DNA of 64,000 bases from Azadirachta indica (GCA_022749755.1 CM040452.1:9132350-9196349), one strand, 5' to 3'; counted from the stretch's first letter, positions 10,403-22,500 are shown. Translations and numbers: made by a program. Notes: generated by a model not told the origin, from the letters alone.

Positions 10403-12150
10403 TCCTTATATCAATGATTGTAAAATATAATAAATTAACTTTGATATTAAGGAGAAATTGTTTAGACTTAAGGTAGATAGTTATATTTAATGCACATGTA
10501 CAGGCCAAGTTACATGCATCCCTAATAGTAAATTATATAATGAGTATTTTCTATAATAAATTTTTTTATTAAAATATAAGTATTTAGATAAATTTTATGA
10601 TATAAATAAAATCACTCTTTATGCAATAGATTATACACAAACAATTATAATAAATATTATCAAACAAAGTATTGAACTAGTTTTTAATTTAATGTTTAAC
10701 AAAACTGTCAAACATGTTTTTTATTTTTTAAAAATAGTATTTTCAAAACATCTGATAACCATAGAATTTAATAGGTTATTTCACGTAAAAGTTTAATAAG
10801 ACCGAAATTTAGAATTCAATTGGGTCATTGATTTGAAACTAATTATGATTTAAGCGCGAGATATAGGTAGAAAAATTTACGTATCTTATGTTTATACAAA
10901 GTCAATATATAATTTTATATCTCAATAATCATATTTAAAAAAATTTGACAAACATGTTCAAAGATGAAAAAGAAAAGTATGAATTTTAATGTGTTTCAAC
11001 CCTTTTATTTTAGTAATTAATTCAATTATTAATGTCAAGAGGATTAAATATTAATTCAATTACAACTTTCATAAATAATTAGAAGTTTTATTATCGAATT
11101 AATTAAATTTAGCATCTATACGTTGTCAAATCTTACAAACTAACGTCATTTCTCCTACTATAAATCGGTATCCCTATCAATCGTTCTACTCATCAAACAA
11201 TTAAAAAGCAAAAGAAAAACATCTACTTTTGAAATATATATACATACAATATTACTGTTAGCAAACATCATGGTGAGCAACATTGGAGTTGATCAGTCGA
11301 TGATGATGAAGGTTATCGGGTTGATGATGATGATGATGATGTTGCCAATATCATCGGTGTTTGGTACTTCACATAAAATAGAAGAAAAACCTGTGTCTGC
11401 ACACGCGCCTCTACCACCAGAACTTAGAGTCTTTTACAAGAAATGTGAAGATGCTTTATCACACCACTGTGGAAGAGATCTTGCTGCCACTATTTATAGG
11501 AATGGAACACTCTCTGATACTTGTTGCGAAAAGCTTGTTGTTGCTGGAAAATTTTGTCACGATCGCTTTGTCCTCATATCCCTCTTTATACGCAATGAAA
11601 CCACTCCGTTACAAGTTTTCACCAAGAGTGAGAAAGTTTGGGAACATTGTGTAGATGTTTCTGGCTCTAAAAATTAATTAAATAGGAATACCTCCTTCTC
11701 ATGCATTAACATATATGTGTCATCAATGTAAAACATGCAATAATATATATATTTTTGAATATATTGGAATAATATTATAACTTCTATAAATTAATTAATT
11801 TTTGCATGCTTTCAAGTTAATTTTTATAATAATTAATTCAAAAATATATTTACAAGTTTCCTCAACAAATAAACTAACCTAAAAAGGAATTAATTAGATA
11901 TTTTTCAAAAATTAATTAAATAGGATTACCTTCTTGTCTTGCATCAACATATATATGATCCATGTAAAGCATGCAACAATATATTATATATTGTTGAATT
12001 GAAATAATATTATAACTTCTATAAATTAATTAATTTTTGCATGCTTTCAAGTTAATTTTTTATAATAATTTTTTCAAAAATACATTTACAAGTTTGCTCA
12101 ACAAATTAACCAACCTACAAAGGAATAATTAGATGTTTTCTACAAGGGAT
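10403..12150. repeat. Tandem array unit 3 (shortened)
   Basis: It has the same upstream region and prolamin-like gene as unit 2. After the duplicated 3' tail (about 11985) the sequence continues into a different flank, with no DEFL exon and no EC1-like gene. This flank ('ATATTGTTGAATTGAAATAATATTATAAC') repeats the normal gene tail, so it probably preserves the ancestral arrangement. Confidence 0.7.
11270..11677 (+). CDS. Secreted prolamin-like (ECA1-family) cysteine-rich protein, copy 3
   Basis: At 135 aa this copy is almost identical to copy 2 apart from Glu87 and Phe95. The six-cysteine framework, leader and both N-glycosylation sequons are intact. The core promoter is at 11143-11164. It is the last member of the array and the only one without the minus-strand EC1-like partner. 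A role as a secreted gametophyte protein is inferred from family membership. Confidence 0.85.
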   Translation: MVSNIGVDQSMMMKVIGLMMMMMMLPISSVFGTSHKIEEKPVSAHAPLPPELRVFYKKCEDALSHHCGRDLAATIYRNGTLSDTCCEKLVVAGKFCHDRFVLISLFIRNETTPLQVFTKSEKVWEHCVDVSGSKN

Positions 12151-12737
12151 TAGTATTAGAAATGGTAGATCTCTTGTGGAAACACTTGAAGAGATAAATA
12201 TAATATTTAATTAATTTTTCTTTCAACATTGAATGCATGATTGGTTGACATAAATTCTGCAATGCTAAAATAAATTAATATTTATTTATTATTTACTTTT
12301 AGTTAATTTCATTACATAAATTAAAATTGTATTATAATTATTTATAACGATATACATTTATAATTGTTGTGTGTTGTAATTACAAATAATTATTTCATCA
12401 ATGTATTATTAAGATAATATTATTTATTTGATTAATGCATTTTAAATAAATATATTGTATTTTACCAAATTTTAGAGATTTGATGATTATTTTTTGTTGA
12501 ATAGTTATTATTATATAAGAGTATAATTATTAGTTTTCAATAAATTAAGACTTTTTGAAACATTTTTAGAATTACTATAACTACTAAAGAGTACTAGACC
12601 AAATCTTTAAGACTAAAATCCTTGCTTATTTTAGTTTTAGGATTTTGCCTTGTACCCTTGAATGTTTAGAAAACAGTAAATATCCCCAAATTTTTGGGTT
12701 GTACTAAATATTCCCCTTAGTTTGTAGAAAAATGGGC
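12151..12737. other. AT-rich junction between gene array and resumed transposase
   Basis: No coding sequence was found. The end (12640-12737) is less AT-rich, and its reverse complement begins CCAGGGGTTATTTGCCCA, which resembles a MULE-type terminus. No partner was found, so the right boundary of the inserted block is unresolved. Confidence 0.35.
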
Positions 12738-13835
12738 AAATAACCCCTGGGTACCTTTTTATGGCTTTAGGGTCTTGTATTAGGGGATTTCACAATGAAA
12801 TACGTTTTGTTATTGCTGTTGATTGTGGCGACAGCACAAGATGGAAATGGCCAAATATTTCCTGTTGCTTTTGGTATTGTTGCTTATGAAAATAATGCAT
12901 CATAAGAAAGGTTTTTCGTTAAGTTACACAGAAGCATTGGGCCGAGTAAGAATTTGGTTTTTATTTCAAATCGACACAATAGCATACAAAAATCGCCACA
13001 GTTTTTCCTGAAGCAACTTACAGATTCTGTACTTTCCATATATCCAAAAATTTGAAGGCGAAGCATAAGATGAGGCAACCAAAAAATGACACATTCATGG
13101 CCGCATATTTCAAGGTTGCTAATGTATATCAAGAATTCAACCGATTTATGAACAGTTTGCAAACAATGCATCTTGTGGTGGCAAAGTACTTGGAAGATGA
13201 TGTAGGACTCCATATGTGAGCCAAGTCACAATTTCTGTCCAGACGGTACGACATTTAAACCACAAACATTACTAAGAGTACAAACTCCCTATTGAGACAT
13301 GCTCGTCTTTCCCAATCACTGCTTTAATCGAGTAAATACAGTCAATGGTACAAAAATCATTTTACAAACGAAGAGAATTGGCTATTGCAAGGGACGGGTA
13401 CTTGACTGAGGCAATGCAAGTAAAAGTTGATGAACAAACAAAGTTGTCACGTACTATGTAAGGGAGAAGAAATGCAGTTGCAGATACTTTTATGTTCAAT
13501 AGCTACCTTGTTCTCATGCTCTTGCCACCAATAGACACATTCAGCTTTCACACAATTTATTGTACTCGCACTACTATACCACCGACGTGCACGTTATGGC
13601 GTATGCAGAGCCCATTCACTCTTCAGGTAATGACGTTAATTAGGTTGTTCCACTGATATAAGGGAATGTGTTATCAAGCCACCAAGACAGTGTTTGTTTG
13701 CTGGTCATCAAAGGAAACAGCGTATCCCTTTTGCCAAAGAAGATGTGGTTGCTAGAAGATGTAGCCGTTGTCTATGAGCTAGCCATAATCGCGTTATATG
13801 CAAAAATTTATCCCACTCAACCTGGCTTAGTAATT
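12738..13835 (+). pseudogene. mudrA-like MULE transposase, C-terminal half (broken)
   Basis: This resumes the transposase cut at 2431. YLFMALGSCIRGFHNEIRFVIAVD (12739 on) contains the first catalytic Asp region. After a deletion/frameshift, LIVATAQDGNGQIFPVAFGIVAYENNAS follows (about 12817-12902). Near 13470-13560 a SWIM zinc finger reads CSCRYFYVQ, stop, LPCSHALAT, then LYSHYYTTDVHVMAYAEPIH. A CCHC knuckle (RCSRC ... HNRVICKN, about 13762-13815) closes the protein. Multiple stops and shifts make it inactive. Together the two halves cover the usual order of a mudrA protein. Confidence 0.85.
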
Positions 13836-14409
13836 GTGTACTTTGTTCTTCATTGCTTTGTATTATTTATTTTGTACTGGTTTGTATTGGTATTTGGTTT
13901 GTTTATTTATTTGCATAGACCACTTTATTTGATATTCAATAACTATCCATCTCATATATACTTAAAATTTTTTACGACTTATATATTCTGATTCTAACAA
14001 TTTTTCTAAATTTCGTATATGTTATAAAAAAAATTAAAAAGAAAGGAACGAATAAGCAAGATATCTGGATGTTTTTTACAATATCTATCTAGTACATCGC
14101 AGTTGAGGTTTCATGACATTTAATGTAAGTCTTGAAATTCAATAACCTTACTTTAAACAATCCAATAACGTCTTATTCTTATATAATCATTACATTGAAT
14201 TAATAATCGGCATGAATATGCAAGCAAAATATGTATTTTAAGGCTTATTTGCATGTTAAGTGACAATCATAAATGTAATGGTTAGAAAAAAGTAATGGTT
14301 AAAAAAAAAAGAACAAATAATCAAATCAATCAATAAATACCACTGAAAATAATATATGTACAAATGGACAAATACAAACAATTAATGAAAAAACTATGAA
14401 AATTATCCC
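13836..14409. other. Intergenic spacer between converging MULE genes
   Basis: AT-rich, with no recognised coding or repeat feature. The two MULE pseudogenes converge on it, so it would hold both 3' ends. Confidence 0.4.
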
Positions 14410-16607
14410 ACCTATAAGTCTACAGTGATTCTCAATCGCATAATCAGTCCATCTTCCAGGCCAAAATCAAATGAAATACCTAATCTTAAGTAATATATAA
14501 ACATATAAGTAAAAATCCCCCAGTCTTCGGAATTAGGTCCCTATTGAAGAATGTCCTAAGTCAGCCGATGGTAATTGAATAGGCCCAAACTGTCAACTAC
14601 ATCACTTCAATGACCATAAAAATTGTTCTGATCTAGTAAATGGGGTAATAGACAATATAATAGCTAAAGGGCAATGTCCATCTCAACATCAGAGTGAGCA
14701 TAAGGGGCTTGATCATAGATACGGATTTACCTATCCACCATATAAATTTCTGTAGCTACCCAATGATCATCGCAAACATGTACGGCATATATATTATATC
14801 TACCAAAACTCGATCCCTGTGCAAATGACATCTCTTACCCATCGCAAATAACTCAACGTCTCTGTTGGGATAGAAGGTCCCCTTACCCAATTCATCACTC
14901 ATGTACCCATTGTATGCTGTACAGAATATAGACTGAAAAAGAAAAAAATAGACGATCAAAGTCAAGTTACTAATAAAAAAATGACAGTCGATAGAATGCA
15001 AAAAAATATTTTCTTCAAGGCCTTTGTAACACACCATTAGATGTTGGGATACTATAGTCCAGTGCTGTGGAACTTGATCTCTGTAAACGAGTTAATAGTG
15101 CACAAGCATATCGATGTACTGTATAACATGCTGCATTAGTGACATGTCAAGGAAAATAGTTGGACGTTGTTAGTTGCCTTCGATCATACAACTTAAAAGT
15201 CCAAAAAAAAATGAAAAATTATAGTTGCTAGATTAGCTTACACTATCCTTAAGCCAATGACCAGCTTCCAAGACAGTCCAAAGCTAGTCTAGAGTAATCG
15301 TGATGGTCTTGGACTCGATGCACACCCCCGAAGTTAAAAACCATTGCAAAAAATGCCTGTACACCTCATAAGGGACTGCTGTACAAGGCTAAAACTGATA
15401 CTCAGGCCCATATGGGGCCTAACCTTCAAGTTAGACAATCGATGCCTCTACAAAGGGTTAACATTCAGAATTCGAGAAGACCTGGACTTCGAGCTTGGTG
15501 GGGGTCTGGGAATAATGCGAACACTCGAATCTTTATGAGCGTGGACCTAAAAATTAAAAAAAAAGGTATAGAAATTCAATCAATAAAAAGACATGGACAG
15601 AGTTTCCCTTGTAAATTCAACAATTTCACAAATATACACCTGTATTTCCATCACTATAACTAACACTTCAATAACAATAAGGCCTCAGGCATCCAATATC
15701 ACCCAAAAATTATACTTGCAGTGTCTTACTATTAATCAAACAAATGTAGTAACAGAATTATTACTGTCATATATATTATTATCATACAAATAATAAATTG
15801 GCCAAGTTGGACTTCGAAAAGAATACTTGTGCCGTAGACAATTGAATATGTGGATCAGGTTGAAGTAGATGATGAACATCCTCAATCAACTGCCGCAATG
15901 CATAGTTGTGCTATTGTAAGTCACTATCCTGCCTTAAACTAAAAACATCAAAATCAGCACGTAATGAGGGCAACTACGCTAAAATATCCTGGGCAAGTCA
16001 AGGTCCTTGGTCTGCAGAGGCCGGATGTGAATGTCATCATGTGATGGCGATTCATCATCTGTAAATCAGGCCCCTTCCTTATCAAGTGAGAACTCCAGTC
16101 ATGCCTCTGTCTATCTGCGGGCACAATAAGGCTTCAGGCACTGCAAGTGTTAATACGAACAAAATAGTTAATACATCAAATTGGAATATTTAATGCCACC
16201 AAAAGCTTTCACAATTGAAGTTCTTAAAATTTTAATAATATATATCATACCATTTTCTCTCTCACTGGAGGCAATGATGATGCCATAGTGGCGGGGGCAA
16301 CATATGCGACAAGCGTGAAAAAGTCTACAGTATCAACATCGTTAGGCCCTAAGCCATACTTATCAGGTGCAAGTGTATCCTCACTATCATCTTGTGACGT
16401 AGGCTTCTCCTCATCGTCTCCCATGGGTGCATCTGTAAATGATGTATCTCTAGTCACCTTAAGCACTCACTTAATGTACAGTAACACTCGCTCCTTAGCC
16501 ATAAGCTGTAACAATCGCAATACAATAGGAGCCCATCCCACAATAAACATCCATCAATTAAAAGTATCAATATTTTAAACCTAAACTCACGTAATATTCA
16601 TGTAGAA

Positions 16608-16653
<46 letters not shown>

Positions 16654-17527
16654 TGCCCAGTACACTGTATTTACTATTTTGCCTTGAATATATATGTCTT
16701 CAAATCCTTCATTCAAACATTCTTGAACTTCGAATGCCACCTCAATATACGTGGCAACCGATCATTAATGTGTATCCTAAACTCTGGACTTGGAGTTGAA
16801 ATGGCCTCATACATCCACACCTACAAACAATATAAGATCATCAATTCAGCCATGACATTTAAAATATATCCTTAAACAGAAAAAAAGCAGTCGACTGACT
16901 AAGTAGAAACAACGTCGTCGTACCTTAATGGCTATTGGAAAACCAAGCAAGGGCCCATGGAAACTGATCAAACTCATTAAGATCGTCTGTAATCTTGAGC
17001 AGCCAGGTCTCGAAGCTGTATCTACTACTACGCCTTATCAATATATACTTGATAAGGTAGTACAAGGATAGTTTAATTGCATCAATATCTAGTATCTGAC
17101 TCAAGTTCAACCTCTCGTAAACCTCCTCTACCTTATAGAGTGGGATAGATGTAGCCCTTCTAAAATATCTTTTCCTTAGTCGATCGCTCTTTGAAACAAC
17201 CTCAGGAAATGGTTTAAACCTCAAATCTATGACCAACGCGAATTCAACACACAAAAACCTCATTGTAATGTCCTTTACAGTATACCACAACTCTTGCTCA
17301 ATGCTCTTAGTCTTAATTTTGTGCATAATTATCCTGTGTATAAGGTTCCCAGAAAGCTTAAGATCTGGATCAATGTCTAAAAAATGGCCCAAGCAAGTCC
17401 GTCTAAAGAATTGTCATTGCCTAAGTGTAAACTTTTCCCAGATCACCCTAAGATCACGAACGTGAGATAGCGACGTCAACGCAGCTTCAAAGCAGTTTGC
17501 CTTCTTCGTCTTCAAGGTTCTAGACAT
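14410..17527 (-). pseudogene. DUF1985-Ulp1 (C48 protease) MULE-associated gene, broken
   Basis: Read on -, the probable ATG (17525-17527) starts MSRTLKTKKANCFEAALTSL. A stop and then a DUF1985-like domain follow (FFRRTCLGHFLDIDPDLKLS, to about 16925). An acidic linker lies at 16466-16245. The C-terminal Ulp1/C48 protease domain holds VDIIYMPY, the catalytic His in DHWVA (14763-14765), IYDQAPYAHSDVEMDIAL, LLPHLL and GPNSEDWGIFTYMFIYYL. The position expected to be DCG reads D-W-G: the catalytic Cys codon is TGG (14520-14522). Several stops and frame changes add to the damage. DUF1985-Ulp1 genes are characteristic passengers of plant MULEs; this one lies opposite mudrA. Introns are likely but not resolved. 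Confidence 0.8.
16606..16652. repeat. AAT microsatellite
   Basis: About 15 consecutive AAT units, inside the Ulp1 pseudogene region. Confidence 0.9.
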
Positions 17528-17585
17528 TATGACCATGTTCCTTACATGCATGCAAATTTCAATTCATCAACATTTAAACATTTAT

Positions 17586-17610
17586 TAGTACATATATATA
17601 TATATATATG
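17586..17610. repeat. TA microsatellite
   Basis: A (TA)n run, with a (CA)n run at 17670-17685 close by, upstream of the DUF1985 start. Confidence 0.7.
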
Positions 17611-17719
17611 TCAATTAAATCAAACTGATTATTATTTACTTAGTTTAAAACATTTGACATAATTGAAATACACACACACACACACATATATATATTAACC
17701 AAATGCTCACAACTTCTTC

Positions 17720-18060
17720 ATGCTCGAAATTAAACATTCGAGCATGTAAATCCAGAAGCAACGGCAGAACCTTCGAGTAAAAAGGTATTCTCGAATCCTT
17801 CTTGCTCAAAACTATTATTTTAAGCAAGAAGGATTTGAGCACAAAGGGAAGCCAACTTTCGAGTACACCTTTAAGCAGGCTTCCCTTCGTACTTGAAATC
17901 ATTTTGCTCGAAATAATGGTTTCGAGCAAGAAGGTTTTTAGCAAGAAAAATTTGAGTACCTCTTGTGCTCGAAATCTTTTTGCTCGTAATAATGACTTCG
18001 AGTAAGAAGGTTTCGAGCACTAATCAAGAACACCTTTGAGTAAGTTCTTGCTCAAAAGTT
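17720..18060. repeat. Right subterminal hairpin-repeat array of the MULE
   Basis: TCGAGCAAGAAGG and its inverse CCTTCTTGCTCGA recur many times as short palindromes. One pair is 17791-17811 with 17817-17842; another is TTGCTCGAAA-(6 bases)-TTTCGAGCAA near 17910-17936. The array lies 380-800 bp inside the right terminus. It yields spurious open frames on both strands. Confidence 0.7.
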
Positions 18061-18441
18061 CTGCTATTGCTTTTAGATTTATACTCCCAAATCATACAAA
18101 ACCATTATTATTCAATTAACCATTAAACATCCATTTCAACATAACAAACACTTCACTCAACCAATTCTAACACTCTAATCATGCCCAAAACATAAGTTTA
18201 TCCAAATGTAAAGAAACCTAACCTGTTATTGCCGCCAATTCAAGCTTCGGTGTCAAAGTTTTTGTCGCAAATCAAAGGAAGTTGACGAAGGATGCTCAAA
18301 CATCCACCGGAGTTGCTTGAAACTTTGGTCACCAAGATTGCTTGAACGCAAAGGTTGCTTGACACAATGTGCTTTGATTTTGTATGAAAGAGGGAAAAAA
18401 AAATGCGTATAAGGGTATTTCTGTCCAAGTATGTGTTATTT

Positions 18442-18519
18442 GGACATTTTTAAATGAAATTTTGTTGGGGGCATTTTCAAAAATTTGAGTCAAAATGAGG
18501 ACATTTTTAGTTATTTTCC
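18442..18519. repeat. Right terminal inverted repeat of the MULE
   Basis: It is the reverse complement of 473-551 with about 86% identity and ends ...TTATTTTCC at 18519, directly before the target duplication. Confidence 0.88.
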
Positions 18520-18528
18520 AAAAATCTA
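18520..18528. repeat. Right 9-bp target-site duplication of the MULE
   Basis: A perfect match to 464-472 (AAAAATCTA). Confidence 0.88.
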
Positions 18529-19528
18529 CTTACATTTTTTAGATTTTCTATTCTTATAAGATTTTGTAGTTGATATTATAAAGAAATTCAATGGCACATT
18601 ATTATGACTTCAAGAATAACTAATAACTAATAACTAATAATTAGTGGTGTGGTTGTCAGCATTGTCAATAATTTTTTATTTTTTAAATAATTATTTAAAA
18701 TTTAATATTATTAAAATATGTGTAGTAAAATGCAAAAATTATACTTATAAATGAGATTTGTATTACACCAAAAATAGTACAATAGTAAATTTAATACTTA
18801 ATTAATTAATTAAATCTAATTTAGACAACATTGCCAGACTAATTCTAGACATTCAAATAATTATTTAGTAATACTAATAGTGTTGGTAGAATTTAGGATG
18901 ATTTAGAGTGTTTATCGTGCCTCATATCACCTAAGTTATGCCCAATGGATGAATGAATAGTAAATTTTCATTTAAACAATATTGTTTTAATACTTTAATT
19001 TTTTTAATTTTTAAATTAATTTTATTTAAAAGAGAGTAATTTTTTAATTAATTTATTGTTGTACAGGATTACAACATACTAGCCATATGATATAATTGTT
19101 ACGTTCATACCGTTAGATTATTTAAAATATAATCCAAAAATTGACTTAAAGGGAGGATGACCAGTAAATTATATTAGAAATTTTATTTTTTCCGTAAATA
19201 TACATACAATGATTGTATGATAGGTGAGATTTTATTTTTACATCATCCTTTAAGTAGTGCAAATATTCCTCAAGTCAGTTAAAACGGTGCAGTTTCACAG
19301 TCAATACTTTTTGTAAATGAACGTAGGTACAGCAGCTGTGTGATACCACCCGCCTTCATATTGTAACTGTAAAGATGATGTCGTGGCGCAAATTCCTCGA
19401 GTTAGTTGAAACGGTGTAGTTTCATAGTCATAGGCAGGGCCTGGTCCGTTTTGAAACTCGAATGAGTTGCAGAACGGGACGATTTTCCAGTGATCAATTA
19501 TCAAAGCTCTGCATTTCATCGCATCAAA
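18529..19528. other. Upstream region of the TMN gene
   Basis: AT-rich host DNA with a short tandem TAATAAC repeat near 18613-18640. From about 19280 it becomes more mixed in base composition, and a short similar block occurs twice (19270-19320 and 19390-19430, around 'AGTTxAAACGGTG'). No gene was seen before the TMN start. Confidence 0.5.
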
Positions 19529-22500
19529 ATGACTACAAAATTGATTGATCAAACTCGTCTACGACTTCGGTTGATTGTGTTGGTGATACGAGTTCTGGGA
19601 TTCTGTACTCGATCCGCTACGTCTTCATCGACCGATCATCATTACAATGCCGGAGATCGCGTCCCCTTGTTCGTTAATAAAGTGGGACCCCTCTACAATC
19701 CAAGGTATTCTTCTTTCTTCTTCGTTGGCGTTGTGATTGTTATAATGATTTTAAGCTCAGTTTCAGATCATTCATTAATTTTTTATTTGATTGTTGTTCA
19801 CTTGCAGTGAGACGTATGGTTATTATGATTTGCCATTTTGCCGTCCAGGTTAGCCTTTAGATACACTGCCAACAATCTGATTTTTCTGTTTTCTATCTTT
19901 AATTTGTTATTAAAGGGTATTATTGCAATAAAAATAGAGAATGTGAATGTAAGTTGCAATCGTTACATACTCTATGATGCTAGTTTCATGTTAAAAGTGC
20001 AATGTATGAGCCAATGTTACCCACATTTTGAATTGTAGTGTACTGGCTTTTTCTATTTTCTCGTTTTTCATTTAAAAGCAGTGGTAGCATTTTTCAGGCT
20101 ATTAATGTGTGAACAGCTAATTTGTATTGGACTCCTTTCTGAAACTTTGATTTGTTTTATTTATGTGATTATTTGGAACTGCATGTAGTTTTTTAGCTTC
20201 TTCTGTTTTGAAGAAAATTGGAGTGAATTAATTTCTAACAGTTACAATTTGCAGATCCTGTAATCTGGATGGAGGAGTCACTTGGAGAAGTCCTCAATGG
20301 TGACCGTTTGGCCAGTACTTTATATGAGTTGAAATTCAAGGAAGACAAAACTGGGGTTATGCTTTGCCAGAAGAAGCTTAAGCGTGATGAAGTTGTGAGG
20401 TTTAGAAAGGCCATTGTTGATGAGTTTTACTTCCAGATGTACTTTGATGATCTCCCATTGTGGGGTTATATTGGAAAGATTGAAGATCAGGACTTGATAC
20501 TTGGTGTGAAGGGGAACAAATACTATCTATTCACACATGTGCAGTTTGATGCTTTATACAACGACAACCAGGTTATAGAAATACGCGGTTTTAGTGACCC
20601 CACTCATATGGTGGATATAACGGATGATGTTGAAATCAATGTTAAGTTCACTTATTCGCTCTCCTGGAATGCAACCTCAGCTCATTTTAAGACCAGAATG
20701 GATAAGTATACAAGAGCTTCATCACTGCCAACCAACCGAAAGATACATTGGTTCTCATTTATCAACTCAATTGTCATCATTTTGCTGTTGATGGGATTGC
20801 TTATGCTGCTTTTTATGCGGCGTCTTAAGAATGATCTGAGGAAGTAATACTTTATATTATTGTTGGTTATTAATATACTCCAATGGACCCTACAGCACTT
20901 TATGTCATTCAAACTAATGTTCTTCCAATGCATTGCAGATGCTCCAGTGGAGATGAAGAAGAAGATAAAGAGGTTGGTTGGAAATATATTCATGGTGATG
21001 TGTTCAGACATCCTCGAAACATTTCCCTGTTCTCTGCTCTCTTGGGTGTGGGTAATCAACTGCTGACCATGTAACTTCTTGAAACCATTGTTCTCCTTCC
21101 CACTTGTTTTTTCATAGCTCTAAATATTCCTTTGGGGTCTCATTAGCTTTTCAATGCTTTCCATCCTGTCAGATCCAGCTTAATGAATCTGACTTCTTTG
21201 CATAAGTTGATTGATGCTCTCTGTTTTCCCTTTTGATTTTCATATCAAGAGTTATTGCCTTATTTGTGGCATTCTAAATTAGTTTGATGATGGTCATAGT
21301 CTCTACAATACGTGATGAATTTGGAAAGCTAGATAATCTGTGGTTGCGTAGAACTTTTCATTACTTGTCTTTCCTACAAACTCATGATATGTTTTGGAAT
21401 AAGTTCCGTTGTGTTTTAAAACTTTATTAGTATCAAATTTTTAAACTTATTTTCTCAATATTAGCATTTCTGTTCCTGCAGGGTTTGTTTCATATTTTTA
21501 CTGGCATTTCTTGGCATCCTTTATCCCTACAATCGTGGACTGCTGTGCACTTCTCTTGTCATTTTATACTGTCTGACATCAGCAGTTGCTGGGTACACAG
21601 CTTCGTCTTTCCACAATCAATTTTCTGATGCTGGATGGGTAATGTTTTTACCGTAATTCTCAAGTACTGCATACTGTAGAAATGCTATGAATGTTTCTTT
21701 TAACCCTTACTCAGTGGTATAAGTAATGCAAATTTGCAGGAATGGAGTGTTCGTCTGGCTGGAATTCTGTACCTGGGTCCATTGTTTGTGACAATGTCCA
21801 TCCTTAACACAGTTGCTGCATCTTATGGGGCTACGGCTGCCCTTCCATTTGGCTCCATTGTAGTGATGCTTTTGATTTACACTTTTCTTGGTCTTCCATT
21901 ACTTGCCTTGGGAGGGATCATAGGGTACAAGTGTAGGTCTGAATTTCAAGCACCTTCTGCTGTAAAAAAATACCCTAGGGAAATACCGCGGTTACGTTGG
22001 TATCAGAAAACACCTTGTCAGATGTTTCTTGTTGGTCTCTTATCTTTTAGCGCAATTGCTGTGGAGTTACATCACTTGTATGCTAGCTTGTGGGGCTACA
22101 AAATATATACACTTCCCAGCATTTTATTTGTAATGTTCATCATCCTCACTGTGCTTACTGCTATCTTGGGGGTTGGTTTGACATACATTCAGCTATCTGT
22201 GGAGGACCATGAGTGGTGGTGGAGGTATGTGTATTTGTATAGTTTATGCCTGCATTGTTCACACACACCATCACAAGTGTGCATGTAGTTAGGTATGAAT
22301 CCAGATGTTCCTAACTTGTATTTTCAGCATCTTTGTGGTGATATTGGTTCTCTGACTGCTATGAGAATGTGAATGTCTTATAATCAATGTGTAATTCTTA
22401 ATTGGTTCAGTTGAAACTTGCATTTGTTGGAAAGATGTCATCTCCTGTAGAAGAAACTTAGTAAAAGTGTGACTACTTGTACATTCCTTAGCGAAGGATA

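Larger units (their letters stand above)
473..18519. mobile_element. 18-kb Mutator-like element with nested insertions (Ulp1-bearing/Kaonashi-like type)
   Basis: The ends are imperfect inverted repeats of about 79 bp (473-551 and 18442-18519), roughly 86% identical by hand alignment, beginning GG(G/A)AAATAA. A perfect 9-bp duplication flanks them. Inside lie a mudrA-type transposase on + and a DUF1985-Ulp1 protease gene on -, converging. That gene pair is known from plant MULEs of the Kaonashi/KI type. Both genes carry stops and frameshifts, so the copy cannot move itself. About 10.3 kb of the span is nested foreign DNA: a CACTA fragment and a cysteine-rich-peptide gene array. Short repeat arrays lie inside each end (840-1010 and 17720-18060). 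Confidence 0.85.

Noticed and set aside
17645..18005. Leu/Ser/Lys-rich open frames on both strands near the MULE right end
   Set aside because: They arise from the palindromic TCGAGCAAGAAGG repeat array.
19490..19528. N-terminal extension of the TMN protein starting at 19490
   Set aside because: The codon at 19490 is GTG; the first in-frame ATG is 19529, directly before a signal-like segment.
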